From assembly GCA_963695075.1 (NCBI GenBank), contig CAVOFR010000005.1, positions 453,135 through 517,134 of the forward strand: a stretch of DNA of 64,000 nt, written 5' to 3'. This DNA is from CAWCAL01 sp963695075. GTDB lineage: Bacteria > Actinomycetota > Acidimicrobiia > Acidimicrobiales > CAWCAL01. Position numbers and translations under genes: made by a program. Of the stretch, positions 51,508 through 61,978 are shown piece by piece. A model generated the notes under the pieces. It did no database searches, had not been told where the DNA came from, and worked only from the letters and a program-made list of their open reading frames with translations. The number at the start of each line of letters is the position of its first letter. Position 1 is the first letter of the stretch.

Positions 51508-51777
51508 ATGATCCTCATCACCTGCCCCGATTGTCAGTCCCGCCACCTGGTCGGCACCCGCTCGATGCGGCGGATGGTGAACTCCGACGCCGGTCCGATC
51601 GCTCTGGTCACCTGCCCGTACGGCCACGAGGTGGTCGTGCGGTTCCGTGACCGGACCGTGCGTTCAGCCGGTGCTGCGGCCGAAGAGGCGTTTCAGGCGG
51701 GGCTCGGGCATCTCGAAGTCGTCGGGGAGCAGGTGCGGGGCCGACTCGGCCACGGCGGCGAGCAGTTGGCGTGCTGA
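51508..51777 (+). CDS. Zinc-ribbon protein, small
   Basis: 89 residues. ITCPDCQSRHLVG and LVTCPYGHEVVVRF hold two Cys-x-x-Cys/Gly-His-like clusters, suggesting one zinc ribbon in the first 45 residues. The remainder has no recognised motif and overlaps the antisense 3' part of the glutaredoxin gene from 51664 on, so the true gene may end earlier. ATG 51508, with GGAGCC upstream. It is divergent from lysR and shares its control region. Confidence 0.6.
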   Translation: MILITCPDCQSRHLVGTRSMRRMVNSDAGPIALVTCPYGHEVVVRFRDRTVRSAGAAAEEAFQAGLGHLEVVGEQVRGRLGHGGEQLAC

Positions 51778-51993
51778 CGGGTTGACCAGCGCCTGGTCTC
51801 CGATGACCACGGTGGGCACGGTCTCGCTGCCGCCGGCGTGGCTGCGGACCGTGGCGGCGGCATCGGCGTCGTCCCAGATGTTGTGGCGGCGAGTGGGGAG
51901 ATCGACCCGCCGGAGCTGGCGTTCGAGGTTCATGCAGAACCCGCATCCGGGCCGCCAGTAGAGATCGATGGCGTCGAGTCGTGTGCTGTTCAC
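51664..51993 (-). CDS. Glutaredoxin/thioredoxin-fold protein
   Basis: 109 residues from GTG 51993 (VNSTRLDAIDLYWRPGCGFC). The redox motif CGFC follows a beta strand and precedes MNLERQLRRVDLPTRRHNIW, and a cis-Pro-like VPTVVIGDQALVNPS comes later, as in mycoredoxin/glutaredoxin proteins. Those reduce mycothiol-mixed disulfides in actinobacteria. A longer frame to 52059 would run into the palindrome. Its 3' third overlaps the zinc-ribbon gene on the other strand by 114 bp. Confidence 0.8.
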   Translation of the reverse strand: MNSTRLDAIDLYWRPGCGFCMNLERQLRRVDLPTRRHNIWDDADAAATVRSHAGGSETVPTVVIGDQALVNPSARQLLAAVAESAPHLLPDDFEMPEPRLKRLFGRSTG

Positions 51994-52044
51994 GTCCGGG
52001 TCAACCTGACCGCACCCTGGATCATTCCCCCGCCCCGAGCCGGA

Positions 52045-52088
52045 TATGGAGTCACTCACCTACATCTGGTGTAGCTGAGAGCCTCCAG
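52045..52088. terminator. Palindrome (CTACA/TGTAG core family), imperfect
   Basis: TGGAG...CTCA and TGAG...CTCCA arms enclose CTACAtctgGTGTAG. The stop codon of the large surface-protein gene (52060-52062, CTA on the plus strand) lies in the core, so the gene's last residues (GGSQLHQM) are encoded by the repeat. Confidence 0.7.
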
Positions 52089-55000
52089 ATTCGGTGTGAT
52101 CGCGGTGGCCGGTCCGGAAGGAGGCGAGGAACGAGGGGAGGAACGAGGGGACGAGGAACAGCAGGCCGATCCCGACCAGGAGCATGGCCAGCATGATCTG
52201 CTGGGCTGAGTTGGTGCCGGTCGACGCCAGAGGTGACGCCGGCACCGCCGAGGTCGACCCGAGCACGGGAAGCGTGGTCACGACGGTGATCGTGGCCGAC
52301 GCGTAGGACCGGACGACATGGTTGAGCCGGGTACCGCTGACGTTGGCCACGTTGACGATCCGGTCGCTGCCGGCGGGGACGACGATGTCGCAGGTGTAGC
52401 CGGTCGTCTCACCGGCCTCGATCGTGCCGATGTCGCGGGAGCACTCGGGGAAGGTCTCGTCCTCGACGACGACGTCCTCGATGTCGATCGTGCTCCTGTT
52501 GATGAGGGTGAACCTGAAGGTCGCGATGCCACCCGGTTCGACCAGGTCGTTCTCGGGGGTCTTCCGGATGATCAGCTCGGGCTCGACGACCTCGACACGG
52601 GCTTCGTCCCGGTCGCTCACGCACGGAGGTGTCACCCATCCGGGCAGGCACTCCTCGTCCACCAGGCTCGCGGTCACCTCGGCCACGTTCGTGAAGGACT
52701 CCTCGCCGGCCGGGCCGCTGCACTCGTGGACGACCTTCTCACCGGCCTTCAGCTTGGGTTCGGTGCGGGCGCACGTCGCCGTCGTGTCGTCGGTGACCTC
52801 GACCCGGTACAGGTCGACCTCGCCGGTGTTGGTGACGGTGATCCGGAAGTCGGCTTCGCCGCCGGCGGTGACGATCGGGGTGAGGGCTTCCTTGTCGATC
52901 GCGATGGCAGGGTCGGCCTCGCGCACCCTGGCCCGGTCGGAGTCGATCGGCGGTTTCACCCCCGGGAGTGGCCTGCCCCTGGAGCCGACGGGCAGTCCGG
53001 CGGCGGCGGCGGAGTTGACGAGGTCGCCGTCGATCGTCGTCTCGAAGTACCAGCGCACCCGCTCACCGGGTGCGAGCATCGCCGGGTCGCCCGAGACGAG
53101 GATCATGTCGTCCTGGTCGATCCCCAGGTCGGGGTCGATGATCGAGACGGTGCTCAGGGCGGTGGTGCCCGTGTTGGTGACCTGGAAGCAGTAGGTGATC
53201 GGGCTGTCGACCGGTCCCTCGACGAGGTCGTCACCCGGACAGCCGGTGCCGCCGTCGTGGCCGAGGGTCACCTGCTTGAGGAGGGCGATCGTCGGCGTGG
53301 AGACCTGGACCTCGGCGCCGTCTTCGTCGGTGACGTCGGCGACGCCGGTGATGTCGTTCCCGTTGGGGGCCGCGGGGTCGCCCGTGGTCTCGGCCGTGCT
53401 CGACAGGTTGGCGGTGGCGGAGGTCTCGAAGTACCAGGTGAAGCTGTCGCCGGGGGCGAGGAGAGCGGGGTTGCCGGGGCCGGAGCCTAAGGTGACGTCG
53501 GCCTCGGTGATACCCAGGTCCGGGTCGTCGAGCGTGACGCCGGCCAGGTGGACGTTGCCGACGTTGGTGATCCGGTAGCAGTACGTCACGTCCATACCGG
53601 TCGCCCCCGTCACCGTCTCGGACCCCGGGCAGCCCGCCCCGCCGGAGTGGCCGGCGCGGACCGTCTTGGCCAGGGTGATGTCCGGGACGACCGACACGAC
53701 CAGCGACGCCCCGTCGGCGTCGGTCACCTTCGCCGCGCCCGGGATGTCCGCCCCGTCGGAGGTGGCCGGGGTGCCGCGGCCGGTGACCTTGTTGTCGAGC
53801 GAGAACCAGTGCCGGGTCTCGACGAACCACGACACCGTTTCGCCGGGGGCGAGGAGGGTGGGATCTCCGGCCGCCAGGTCGAAGCCGGGTGTGGTGAAGC
53901 CGAGGTCGGGGTCGTCGAGGGTGATGCCGGCCAGGTGAGTGTCGCCGGTGTTGGTCACGCTGACACACCACGTGACCGGTGCGAGCGGTGCCGCGGTGTC
54001 GAGCTCGGCACCGGGACAGTCGGCTCCACCGGTGTGGCCGTCGTACACGGTCTTGGCGACCTCGAGGGCGGATCCGCCCTCGAAGAGGAGGTCGACCGTG
54101 CCGTTGGTGTCGACGTCGCGGTGTCCGGCGGGAACGGGACCGTCGCCGATCGGCTCGGCCGCGATGCCCAGCGTCACGGGGCCGGTGACGACACCGCTGG
54201 CGCCGAGCGCGTTGTGGTCGCCGGCCTCGTCGACGTCGTCGTTGGGATCCGCCGTGGCACCCGAGGCCGGGGTACGGCCTTCGAGCGGGCCACCGGGAGC
54301 GGTGTTCGATGCCGGGAGATGAACGACGTAGTCGCCGTTGGGCAGATCCCCGATGAACCAGCGCCCGGCCGAGCCGGTGGTGGCGGTGCCGACCGGCGGG
54401 TCGACCCCGATGGTCGCGGCGGCCTCGTAGAGCTCGATGTCGACGCCCTCGACGGGAAGATCGACGCCGTCGGTGTACGCGCCGTCGCCGTCGACGTCGA
54501 TGGCCACGAGGTCGCCGATCCCGACCGGTGGCACGGTGGGAGCGATGTCGGAGTCCGAGGTGACGGGGAGCGACAGGCCCTCGAAAGTCGCCACCCACCC
54601 GTTGTCGAACGTGTCCCCGGGCCTCGCACCCGTGGTGGTGTGGTAGGTGATCGTGATGTCGAAGGGCCCCTCGCCGGCCGGGACGAACGAGTCACCCGGT
54701 CCGCTCGCGCCGGGGTCGGGGTCGACCCCGATGAACCGGATCGCGGTCACGTCGGCCGGATCGGGGCACCCCGGGGTGCCACCGAGGGACGCCTGGGTGA
54801 AGGTGCACGGCCACTGGTCACCACCCGGGGCGGTGATGCCCGGATGGCGCGGATCGATCATGTCGTCGGCCGTGCCGTCGAGGTTGCCGAGGGTCGCGGG
54901 GTCGGTGTCGCTGACCCACATCTCCAGGTTCGGGTACGCCGAGGTGACATCGGCGAGGGTGAACGATCCGGGGGTGATGGCCGAGCCGCGGGTGTCGCCG

Positions 55001-57587
55001 TCGTAGGGGAGGATGTCGATCGCGTCCATCGTCTCGACGTCATCGGGTCCCGGGTTGCCGAACTGGAGGTCGTAGACCGCGTCCTCGCCGGCGGGGATGA
55101 ACGGTGTCGACGAGGTCTTGGAGATCGCGGCCGACGACAGCTCGACGACGTTGACCGATGCGTTGGAGCGCCGGGACCAGGTGTCCCAGTTGGGGAAGGT
55201 GGTGAACGGGAAGGAGGCGTCCATCGGCGAGTGGACCTCGGCGTAGTTCTTGTAGGAACCCGAGTCGACGTAGAAGCCGACCTTGGTGGAGAACTCGACG
55301 CGCACGTACTCGGACCATGGCACGGGCCCGAGATCCCACCGCAGCGTGGTCAGGCCGGCCGACGGCGTGTCGGCCAGGATCTGGGGATCGGCGATCGCGA
55401 CGGGATTCCCGGACATGTCGACGCCGTCGTGGAACCGATGACGTAGGTGAAGCCCTCCGGCAGGATGTCGTCGAGGACGACGTCGGTCGAACCGGTGAAC
55501 CCGGACCAGCCTCCAGGTGGCCAGGTGCTGGCGGGCCAGGCGTAGGCATGGAGCTGCCAGGAGTTGGTGTCGCCGGCGTTGAGCGTCGTGGGCCCCAGGG
55601 GTGCCTTGGAGATCTGCGCCACCCCGCTGAACACCTCGTGCCATGCGGTGTAGGCCCCGGGGTAGGTGCCGGGGGTGAGGTCGGCGGAACAGGTCTGGTC
55701 GCTGCCGTTCTGCCCGGTACAGCTGCTGAGGGTCCAGGTCGAGCTGGCGTTGACGACGAACGCCGAGTAGTTGCGGAGCTCCTCGCCTTCGGTGAGATCG
55801 GCGAGGGTGTGGAAGTCCATCTCGATCTGGGTGTAGCGACCTGCCGGCATCGTCTCGTGCACGGTGGTGCGCACCATGTTGACGGCTTCGGCGTCGATCA
55901 CGCCGCCGCCCGAGTTGGTCCAGTCCACATCGGCGGCCTTGACCCAGCGGACTCCGCCGCCGAGGTCCTGGGCCGTCGCGTCCGAGCAGTCGGATCGGGC
56001 CTGGACGAACCAGGCGTTGGGATCGTTGGACTTGGCGCCACCCGGGTAGCTCGCGCCCCAGGGTCCGATGCCGAACTCGATGGTGGCGTCGGTGGGCGCC
56101 CACAGAGGGCTGCCGGCGACGGTGAAGCTGGGGGTCGACCGGAGGGTGAAGCGGCTGTTGTCGAACTTGTCGCAGGCGACCCGGTCCGGGAGCGAGGGTG
56201 CGGTGCTGTAGAGGTTGTACAGGTACTGGTACATCCGGACGTCCTGGTCGGGCACCACGCTGCTGCCGTACCCCTGGCTGGACTTGGCCCCGCTGGTCGA
56301 GACGTTGAGCGAGTAGTACGTGCACGCCCCGTTGTCGGCGACCGTCTCGACGGCGGCGCCGAGGTTGTTGGCCCCCGTGCCGTCGTCGGGGTCGAAGCTG
56401 CTCACCGCTCCTGTCGCGGGTGTCCAGGTGTAGTTCGAGCAGGTGCCCGGGTCGGCGACGCCGCCGGCGGAGGTCTCGACCGAGTTGGGGGCGTACAGGA
56501 CGCCCTGGCCGTCGCCGGGGTTGCCGTCGGCCGCGTCGACCGCGGCCAGCGGTATCCAGGCGTCGATCAGTTCGTAGGCGACGAGGCCGTGGGCGTAGGC
56601 GGCGAGGGTGCCGCCGCCCGCTCCCTGGGTGGGTGGCGCGGCGGTGCGGTCCCAGTTGACGTTCCACCCGACCTGGAGCGAGTCGCCGATCTGGGTGCAG
56701 GTGGCATAGGGGGCCGAGACCGCCTGGTCCGGGATCGGCGGGTTCTCGGTGTAGCGCCACGGGTGCATGCCGTAGTTGCTCCGATTGCAGGTCAGCTCGG
56801 ACCCGCCGACGCCGAAGTGGTCGGTGACCGAGAGGGGCCCGGGCAGTCCGGACAGGCCTCGGGGGTCGGGGTCGGCGGCTCGCACGCCGATGAAGTAGGT
56901 GGCGAGGAGGCCGGTCTCACCGAGGCTGTTGTCGGTGACGCGGGAGTTGTTCATCCGCTCCTTGACGAGCTCGTAGCGAGGCGCGGCCGACACCGCGGTG
57001 AGTGCCGCGTCGGCGGCCTCGGTGGTGGCGGGATCGCCGTCCTCGGTGAGGCGGACCTGGGCACCGATCTGGCTGCCGTCGGGGGTGCTGACCGGAGCGA
57101 CGGCCGAGACGTCGATGGCGACGGTGCCCGACGAACCGCTGATCACTCCCAGCCGGCACGTCCACAGCGACCGATCGGCGGAGAAGCTCGAGCCCTCCGG
57201 GCAGGTACTTCCCCCGGGTGTCCAGTTGGCGTCGACGCCGGCGTTGGTGAGCTCGACCTCGAGGACGAGGAAACCCGACGGCAGGGGTGGGTTGACGGCG
57301 TATTCGACGCGGTAGCGGGTCTGGTCGAGGGTGCGGACGATCCCGTTGGCGCCGTCGAGGTCGTCGCCGGGCTGGTGGAGGCCGTCGCCGGTGGGCGTCG
57401 TCGTGTCGCCGGGCGCCCAGTCCTCGAAGGGGGCGACGCCGTCGTTGAGCCGGTTGATGCTGACCGAGAGAGCGGACGCGTCGGCCGGGCCGGCCACTCG
57501 TACGACGAAGACGGCCGCGACCAGGGCGGTGACGACAGCGAGGACGGTGAGAGCCTTGCTCGGTTCGGTGCGCGCCGGCGCTGCCAC
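52060..57587 (-). CDS. Giant surface protein with DUF11/DUF7507 repeats and LASTG sorting signal (frameshifted)
   Basis: About 1842 residues from GTG 57587. A membrane helix/signal (LAVVTALVAAVFVV) starts the first frame, which covers a long beta-rich region and ends near 55430. One base is missing there: GFTYVIGS must continue as T-DGVDMSGNPVAIADP in the next frame. Then follow a Cna B/SdrD-like domain (IGDLVAIDVDGDGAYTDG, GRWFIGDLPNGDY), several DUF11/DUF7507 repeats (ITYCFQVTNTGTTALS, WYFETTIDGDL) and Pro/Thr-rich linkers. The C-terminus has LASTG followed by a membrane helix and a basic tail, the arrangement of class E sortase (LAxTG) substrates. Probable cell-wall adhesin. Confidence 0.8.
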
Positions 57588-57653
57588 GTGGGACTCCGGG
57601 TCTGGGGATGTCGCACCCCATCGGTCGAAGCCGCCGCAACCTGAGCAAGCCGG

Positions 57654-57700
57654 ATTTGGAGTCTCTCAGCTACATCTGATGTAGCTGAGAGACTCCAAAT
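57654..57700. terminator. Perfect palindrome (CTACA/TGTAG core family)
   Basis: 22-bp perfect arms, ATTTGGAGTCTCTCAGCTAC followed by AT and complement, around a 3-nt loop (ctg). It lies between the DinB-type gene (minus, ends 57715) and the surface-protein start, in terminator position for the former. Confidence 0.8.
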
Positions 57701-57714
57701 CCCGCGGCGGGAGA

Positions 57715-58522
57715 TCAGATGGTGAAGGCGAGGTTGTCGACGATGCGGTTGCCGAGCTCGGTGTCGCCTTCGACGGTGACCTTGCCGTCGGCTCGTACGT
57801 CGGCCGGGTGCCAGCGGCCACCGGTGAGGCAGACGTAGGTCTCGGTGTCCATCGTCAGCCGCACGGTCGGGTCGGTCGGGACGTCTTCGACGACCGAGGC
57901 CCGGCCGTCGACCACCACGCCCACCTGCCGCTCGATCGGGCCGGTCACGTCGAAGACGACGCTGCTGCCGTCGGGAGCGGCCGCCTTCTTGCCGATGCCG
58001 TAGCCCAGACCCTTGCGCAGGCGATCGACGGTGAAGGCCGCGACCTCGCGGTCCCACCCGCCCGGCCGGTCGATGGCGCGGCGGATGTCCTGTTCGTGCA
58101 TCCAGCAGTCGAAGGCGCGGATCTCCATGAACGTCCGGTAGGGGGCCTCGCCCTCGGGGGTGAACCCGAGCTCGTCGAACTCCTCGGTCGACATGGCGTT
58201 GAGCGTCGCGAGTCGGTCGCGCGGTGACGGTGCCGAACTCGATGAGCACCTCGGAGCCCGGGAGCTCGCGACGGGGAGCGATCCACGCCTCGTTGAACCG
58301 TCCGATGTCGTTCTTCAGGTGGGGGAGGTCGCCCTCGACCGGGGGCGGAGCCTGGTCACCGGCCAGCATGCGCTCGGTCCCGATCATGTGCGAGACGTTG
58401 TCCCTGACCGTCCAGCCGGGGAGGTCGGTGGACTGGTCCCACTGGGCCTCGGTGAGGGGCGCGCCGAGCTCGCCGATGGTGTTCCATACGTCTTCGAGGA
58501 GTGCGATCACCGGTTCAGCCAT
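57715..58522 (-). CDS. Maleylpyruvate isomerase/DinB-type (mycothiol-dependent) enzyme, frameshifted
   Basis: About 268 residues if one extra base near 58225 is ignored. The N-terminal DinB four-helix part (MAEPVIALLEDVWNTIGEL, GWTVRDNVSHMIGTERML) reads in one frame as far as GTVTAR. From there the second frame continues RLATLNAMSTEEFDELGF and the C-terminal half (FMEIRAFDCWMHEQDIRRAI with its His, then RWHPADV). Such proteins are mycothiol-dependent isomerases or hydrolases, and H-x-x-x-D-R-type metal ligands are plausible. ATG 58522. The frameshift is probably a sequencing indel. Confidence 0.75.
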
Positions 58523-58617
58523 GCCGCGCATGTTACCCCCCGCCGAAAAGTGGGCCCGGGCCGTCGGTTACCGCCGCTTCGGGACCGGATTTCGGGGGTG
58601 ACGGTACGCTCGCTGGC

Positions 58618-59286
58618 ATGAACATCGACTTCTACTTCGATCTCATGTGCCCGTTCGCGTACCAGTCGGCGATCTGGATGCGGGCGGTGCGCGACCAGAC
58701 CGACGTACAGGTCGAGTGGAAGTTCTTCAGCCTCGAGGAGATCAACCGGGAGGAGGGCAAGAAGCACCCGTGGGAGCGGGAGTGGTCGTTCGGCTGGTCC
58801 CAGATGCGGATCGCAGCGCTCGTCAAACGCGAGCAGGGCAACGACGCGCTCGACCGCTGGTACGAGGGCATGGGCAAGGCGTTCCACGAGGACGCCCGAC
58901 CGACCCACGACCCCGATGTGCACCGCGAGGTCCTGACCGAGCTCGGCTTCGATCCCGCGCTGGTCGAACAAGCCATCGCCGATCCGACCACCACCGATGA
59001 CGTCCGTCACGACCACGACCTGGTGGTGGGCACCTATGCCGGCTGGGGTGTGCCGATCCTGGTGTTCCCGAGCGACCGGGCGATGTTCGGCCCGGTCGTG
59101 GTGCCGGCGCCGACCGGGGCCGAGGCCCTGCGCCTGTGGGACCTGGTGATCGCCTGGCAGGAGTTCCCTCATCTCTACGAGCTCCAGCAGCCGAAGCGCC
59201 CCGACGACCTGGCCCTGATCGGCGACGTGTTCTCGCCCTACCTCGAGGCCCGCAGCTGGCGCACGATCGCCAACCCGACCCCGTGA
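58618..59286 (+). CDS. DsbA-fold oxidoreductase/isomerase
   Basis: 222 residues from ATG 58618. The thioredoxin-like N-terminus reads FYFDLMCPFAYQSA with a single Cys, the pattern of the 2-hydroxychromene carboxylate isomerase/DsbA-like glutathione- or mycothiol-linked class rather than a C-x-x-C oxidase. The helical insert (RWYEGMGKAFHEDARPT) and a late cis-Pro-like GVPILVFPSDRAMFGPVV support this. It is divergent from the DinB-type gene by about 95 bp. Both could use mycothiol. Confidence 0.8.
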   Translation: MNIDFYFDLMCPFAYQSAIWMRAVRDQTDVQVEWKFFSLEEINREEGKKHPWEREWSFGWSQMRIAALVKREQGNDALDRWYEGMGKAFHEDARPTHDPDVHREVLTELGFDPALVEQAIADPTTTDDVRHDHDLVVGTYAGWGVPILVFPSDRAMFGPVVVPAPTGAEALRLWDLVIAWQEFPHLYELQQPKRPDDLALIGDVFSPYLEARSWRTIANPTP

Positions 59287-59287
59287 C

Positions 59288-59686
59288 ATGACCGGCCACC
59301 GACCGGGGACGGACACCGAGGGGTCGGTCCCCGTACTCGTGTTCGTCTACAACGTCGATGCGTCGCCGGTGGCGATGCTGAAGGACGCGTACCTCGGGAT
59401 CACCACGGGGTCGACCGACTGCAACCTCTGCGACCTCACGTTCGGCAAGGTGCTGAAGGACCGCACCTGGAAGGCGTTCGTGGCCGACCTGCCCCACGAG
59501 GTCGACTTCCAGCTCCGCTCCACGTTCCGCCGCGATCACCCCGAACTGGCCGACGAGCCCTGCCCGGCCCTCTACCTGGAGCGGGCCGGCGCGCCGCCCG
59601 AGCAGTTGCTCGACGCCGCGGCCATCGACGACGTGTCGACCCTGGACGAGCTGCGGGCCCTGGTCGAGGGAGCGGTCGATGGCTGA
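59288..59686 (+). CDS. Small protein with YNVDAS and CNLC motifs
   Basis: 132 residues. VFVYNVDASPVAMLKDAYLGITTGSTDCNLCDLTFGKVL and the following WKAFVADLPHEVDF recall a family of short bacterial proteins that begin VFVYNADSG...CNLCALT, whose function is unknown. Cys-x-x-Cys could bind metal. ATG 59288 is 1 bp after the previous stop, and its own end overlaps the cyclase gene by 8 bp, so the three form an operon. Confidence 0.6.
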   Translation: MTGHRPGTDTEGSVPVLVFVYNVDASPVAMLKDAYLGITTGSTDCNLCDLTFGKVLKDRTWKAFVADLPHEVDFQLRSTFRRDHPELADEPCPALYLERAGAPPEQLLDAAAIDDVSTLDELRALVEGAVDG

Positions 59687-60731
59687 CGAGGCTCTGGTCC
59701 GCCGGTGCCTCGAGCTCGGGATGACCGAGACCGAGATCGCCGACGCCGGCGATGATCTGATCGAGGTCGCGGTCGGTCGCGCCTTCGTGCAGGGCGACGA
59801 GCAGCTGACGCTGCGTGAGGTGGCCGGCCGCGCCGGGGTGCCATACGAACGGGCCGAGCGGATCATCCGGGCCGGCGGTCTGGTCGGCGCCGATCTGGAG
59901 GACCCCGTCTTCAACGAGCGGGACGCCGAGCTGGTGGGCACGTTGACCGCGGCAGAGGATCTCCTCGGCTCCGAAGCCGTGCTCAAGATCGTCAGGGTGG
60001 CCGCGGCGGCCGTGGGACGGATCGGCGACGCCACGATCTCGACCTTCCTCACCAGCGCGGCGGCGCCGGCGTTGCAGGAGGACCTGTCCGGGATCCAGCT
60101 CATCGACGCCAACCATGCCGCGGCCCGGTTGCTGCCCCCGTTCGGGGAGCTGCTCAGCCGGATGCTGATGCGGTACATCGCGCAAGCGAACCGCCCGATG
60201 TCGGACCTGTTCTCCTCGACGTTGAGCGAGGGCCTGGATACGCGGCTCATGGCGATCGGGTTCGCCGATCTCGTCGGTTCGACGCTGCTGGCCGACAGCG
60301 GCTCGCTGGCCGAGCTCAACGAGACACTGGACTGGTTCGAGCGGATCACCACCGACATCGTGAGCGACCATGGCGGCCGTGTCGTCAAGTTCATCGGTGA
60401 CGAGGTGATGTACCGGGCCGGCTCGGCGGCGACGGCGTGTCGAATCGCCACCGATCTCGTCGAGGCCGTGCGGGCCGACCCGCGGCTTCCCCCGCTGCGG
60501 GTCGGGGTGGCGTTCGGCGAGGTGCTGACCCGCGAGGGGGACTACTACGGCCCGATCGTCAACCTGGCGGCACGGGTCACGAAGCTGTCACCCCTCCACG
60601 GGGTGATGGTGACCGCGGCGACCGCCGATGCCCTCGGAGCCGATCACCCCTTCGAGGTCGACGCCCTCGGTGCCATCGAGATGAAGGGCGTGAACGAGCC
60701 GGTCGAGCTCGCCTCGCTGAGATCCCGCTGA
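59679..60731 (+). CDS. Class III adenylate/guanylate cyclase domain protein
   Basis: 350 residues. The first 180 residues are helical (EIADAGDDLIEVAVGR, LTLREVAGRAGVPYERAERIIRAGG), probably a regulatory domain. The catalytic part has FADLVGSTLLAD (metal-binding Asp), KFIGDEVMY (Asp) and VGVAFGEVLTREGDYYGPIVNLAARV, the class III hallmark. Cytosolic; makes cAMP or cGMP. Its stop is within the palindrome that follows. It may be regulated by the partner gene upstream. Confidence 0.88.
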   Translation: MADEALVRRCLELGMTETEIADAGDDLIEVAVGRAFVQGDEQLTLREVAGRAGVPYERAERIIRAGGLVGADLEDPVFNERDAELVGTLTAAEDLLGSEAVLKIVRVAAAAVGRIGDATISTFLTSAAAPALQEDLSGIQLIDANHAAARLLPPFGELLSRMLMRYIAQANRPMSDLFSSTLSEGLDTRLMAIGFADLVGSTLLADSGSLAELNETLDWFERITTDIVSDHGGRVVKFIGDEVMYRAGSAATACRIATDLVEAVRADPRLPPLRVGVAFGEVLTREGDYYGPIVNLAARVTKLSPLHGVMVTAATADALGADHPFEVDALGAIEMKGVNEPVELASLRSR

Positions 60732-60800
60732 GTGCGTTATCCGGGGGACAGACCCCCAACGCACACGTGCGTTGGGGGTCTGTCCCCGATAACGCACTCA
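60729..60800. terminator. Long palindrome (GAGTGCGTTATC family) supplying two stop codons
   Basis: About 33-bp arms, GAGTGCGTTATC...CCCCCAACGCAC and mirror, around a 2-nt loop. It begins TGA-GTGCG (the cyclase stop, 60729-60731) and ends CGCAC-TCA (60798-60800, the stop of the enoyl-CoA hydratase gene). Both convergent genes therefore stop inside the repeat. It resembles the element at 42269-42333. Confidence 0.85.
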
Positions 60801-61496
60801 GGTGCCGACGGTGAACTTCGCGATGTCGGCGTCGAGCTCGGCGCGGATCTGGTCGGCGACGGCTCGGCGGCAGTTGATCCGGGTGGCGGCGAAGCCGGCG
60901 GCGCCGAGTCCGGCGGCCAGGGCGGCGGCCCGCTCGGTGGTGGTGGTCACCAGCTGTTCGAGCGGAACGACGGCGTCGAGGAAGCCGGCGTCGACGGCGC
61001 CGGTCGGGTCGTAGATCGTGGCCAGGTTGACCGCGGCGGTGAAGTGCCGCTTCGACAGGGTGTGGCGGGCCAGCTCGACCGCGAACTTGGGGACGGGCAT
61101 GCCGATCGCCACCTCGTTGAGGCCGATCTTGGCCGGAACGTCGGCGCCGATCCGCACGTCGGCCGACATGAGCATGATGGCGCCGGCGGCGAGCGCGTGA
61201 CCGGTCGAGGCCACCAGCACGGGCATGGGGAGCTCGAAGATGCGCAGCATCAGCAGGGCGCCGGCCTTGACCAGGCTCTGGGCCGCCTCGGGACTCTCCT
61301 GCATGACGCCCAGGTCGAAGCCGGCCGAGGTCTTGCCCTCGCGGCCCACGATGACGACGGCTCGGGCGTCGGCCTCGGCCCGGTCGAGACCGCCGTGGAG
61401 GGCGTCGATCATGTCGGGGCCCAGGGCGTTGGCCTTGCCGTCGTCCATGGTGAGAACGGCGACGTCGTCGTGGAGGTCGATGGAGAGTGCGCTCAT
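60798..61496 (-). CDS. Enoyl-CoA hydratase/isomerase family protein
   Basis: 232 residues, crotonase fold. Opening strand MSALSIDLHDDVAVLTMDDGKANAL, an oxyanion-hole-like stretch (KTSAGFDLGVMQ) and a helix-bearing GHALAAGAIMLMSADVRIG region. Substrate unassigned; the usual GlyGly of the second oxyanion loop appears as GHALAAGAI. ATG 61496. It is convergent with the cyclase gene. Confidence 0.85.
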   Translation of the reverse strand: MSALSIDLHDDVAVLTMDDGKANALGPDMIDALHGGLDRAEADARAVVIVGREGKTSAGFDLGVMQESPEAAQSLVKAGALLMLRIFELPMPVLVASTGHALAAGAIMLMSADVRIGADVPAKIGLNEVAIGMPVPKFAVELARHTLSKRHFTAAVNLATIYDPTGAVDAGFLDAVVPLEQLVTTTTERAAALAAGLGAAGFAATRINCRRAVADQIRAELDADIAKFTVGT

Positions 61497-61558
61497 GGCC
61501 GGAGGTTACGGCGACAGCGCCGGGAGGCGCAGGTCCGGCTCAGAACGGCACGACGGCG

Positions 61559-61978
61559 TCAGTCGGCGGTCCCTCGTTCGACGATCCACTCCTGCCGCTG
61601 GCCGGTGACGGCGGCCACGAGCTCGAAGTCGGCGTCGTAGTGCAGCACCGTCAGGTCGCGGGCCTCGGCCACGGCGGCCACGAGGCCGTCGACCAGGGAC
61701 AGGGCTCGATGCCGGCCCCGCCGAGCAAGGATGGACTGGACCTCGAGCGCTCGCCGGTGGTCGGCATCGGTCACCGGGACCGGCGGAAAGGCCGAGAGCC
61801 GGTCGGTGACCGCTTCGTGGTCGGCCCGGTCGCGGGCCGAGAAGCTGATCTCGAACCGGACCGGGGCGCAGAGGGCGACGCGTCCCTGGGCGGCGAGAGG
61901 CGCGAAGGCTGCGGCTACCGGTGGCTTGACGAGACGGGCGAAGACGCTGGTGTCGGCCAGGTAGGCCAGGCGGGCCAT
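61559..61978 (-). CDS. vapC: VapC-type PIN-domain toxin ribonuclease
   Basis: 139 residues. PIN fold: LAYLADTSVFARL (first acidic residue), FEISFSARDRADHEA, then HRALSLVDGLVAAVAEARDLTVLHYDADFE with the remaining acids of the active site. ATG 61978 abuts the vapB stop. Toxins of this family cleave RNA, often tRNA or rRNA. Normal length. Confidence 0.88.
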   Translation of the reverse strand: MARLAYLADTSVFARLVKPPVAAAFAPLAAQGRVALCAPVRFEISFSARDRADHEAVTDRLSAFPPVPVTDADHRRALEVQSILARRGRHRALSLVDGLVAAVAEARDLTVLHYDADFELVAAVTGQRQEWIVERGTAD

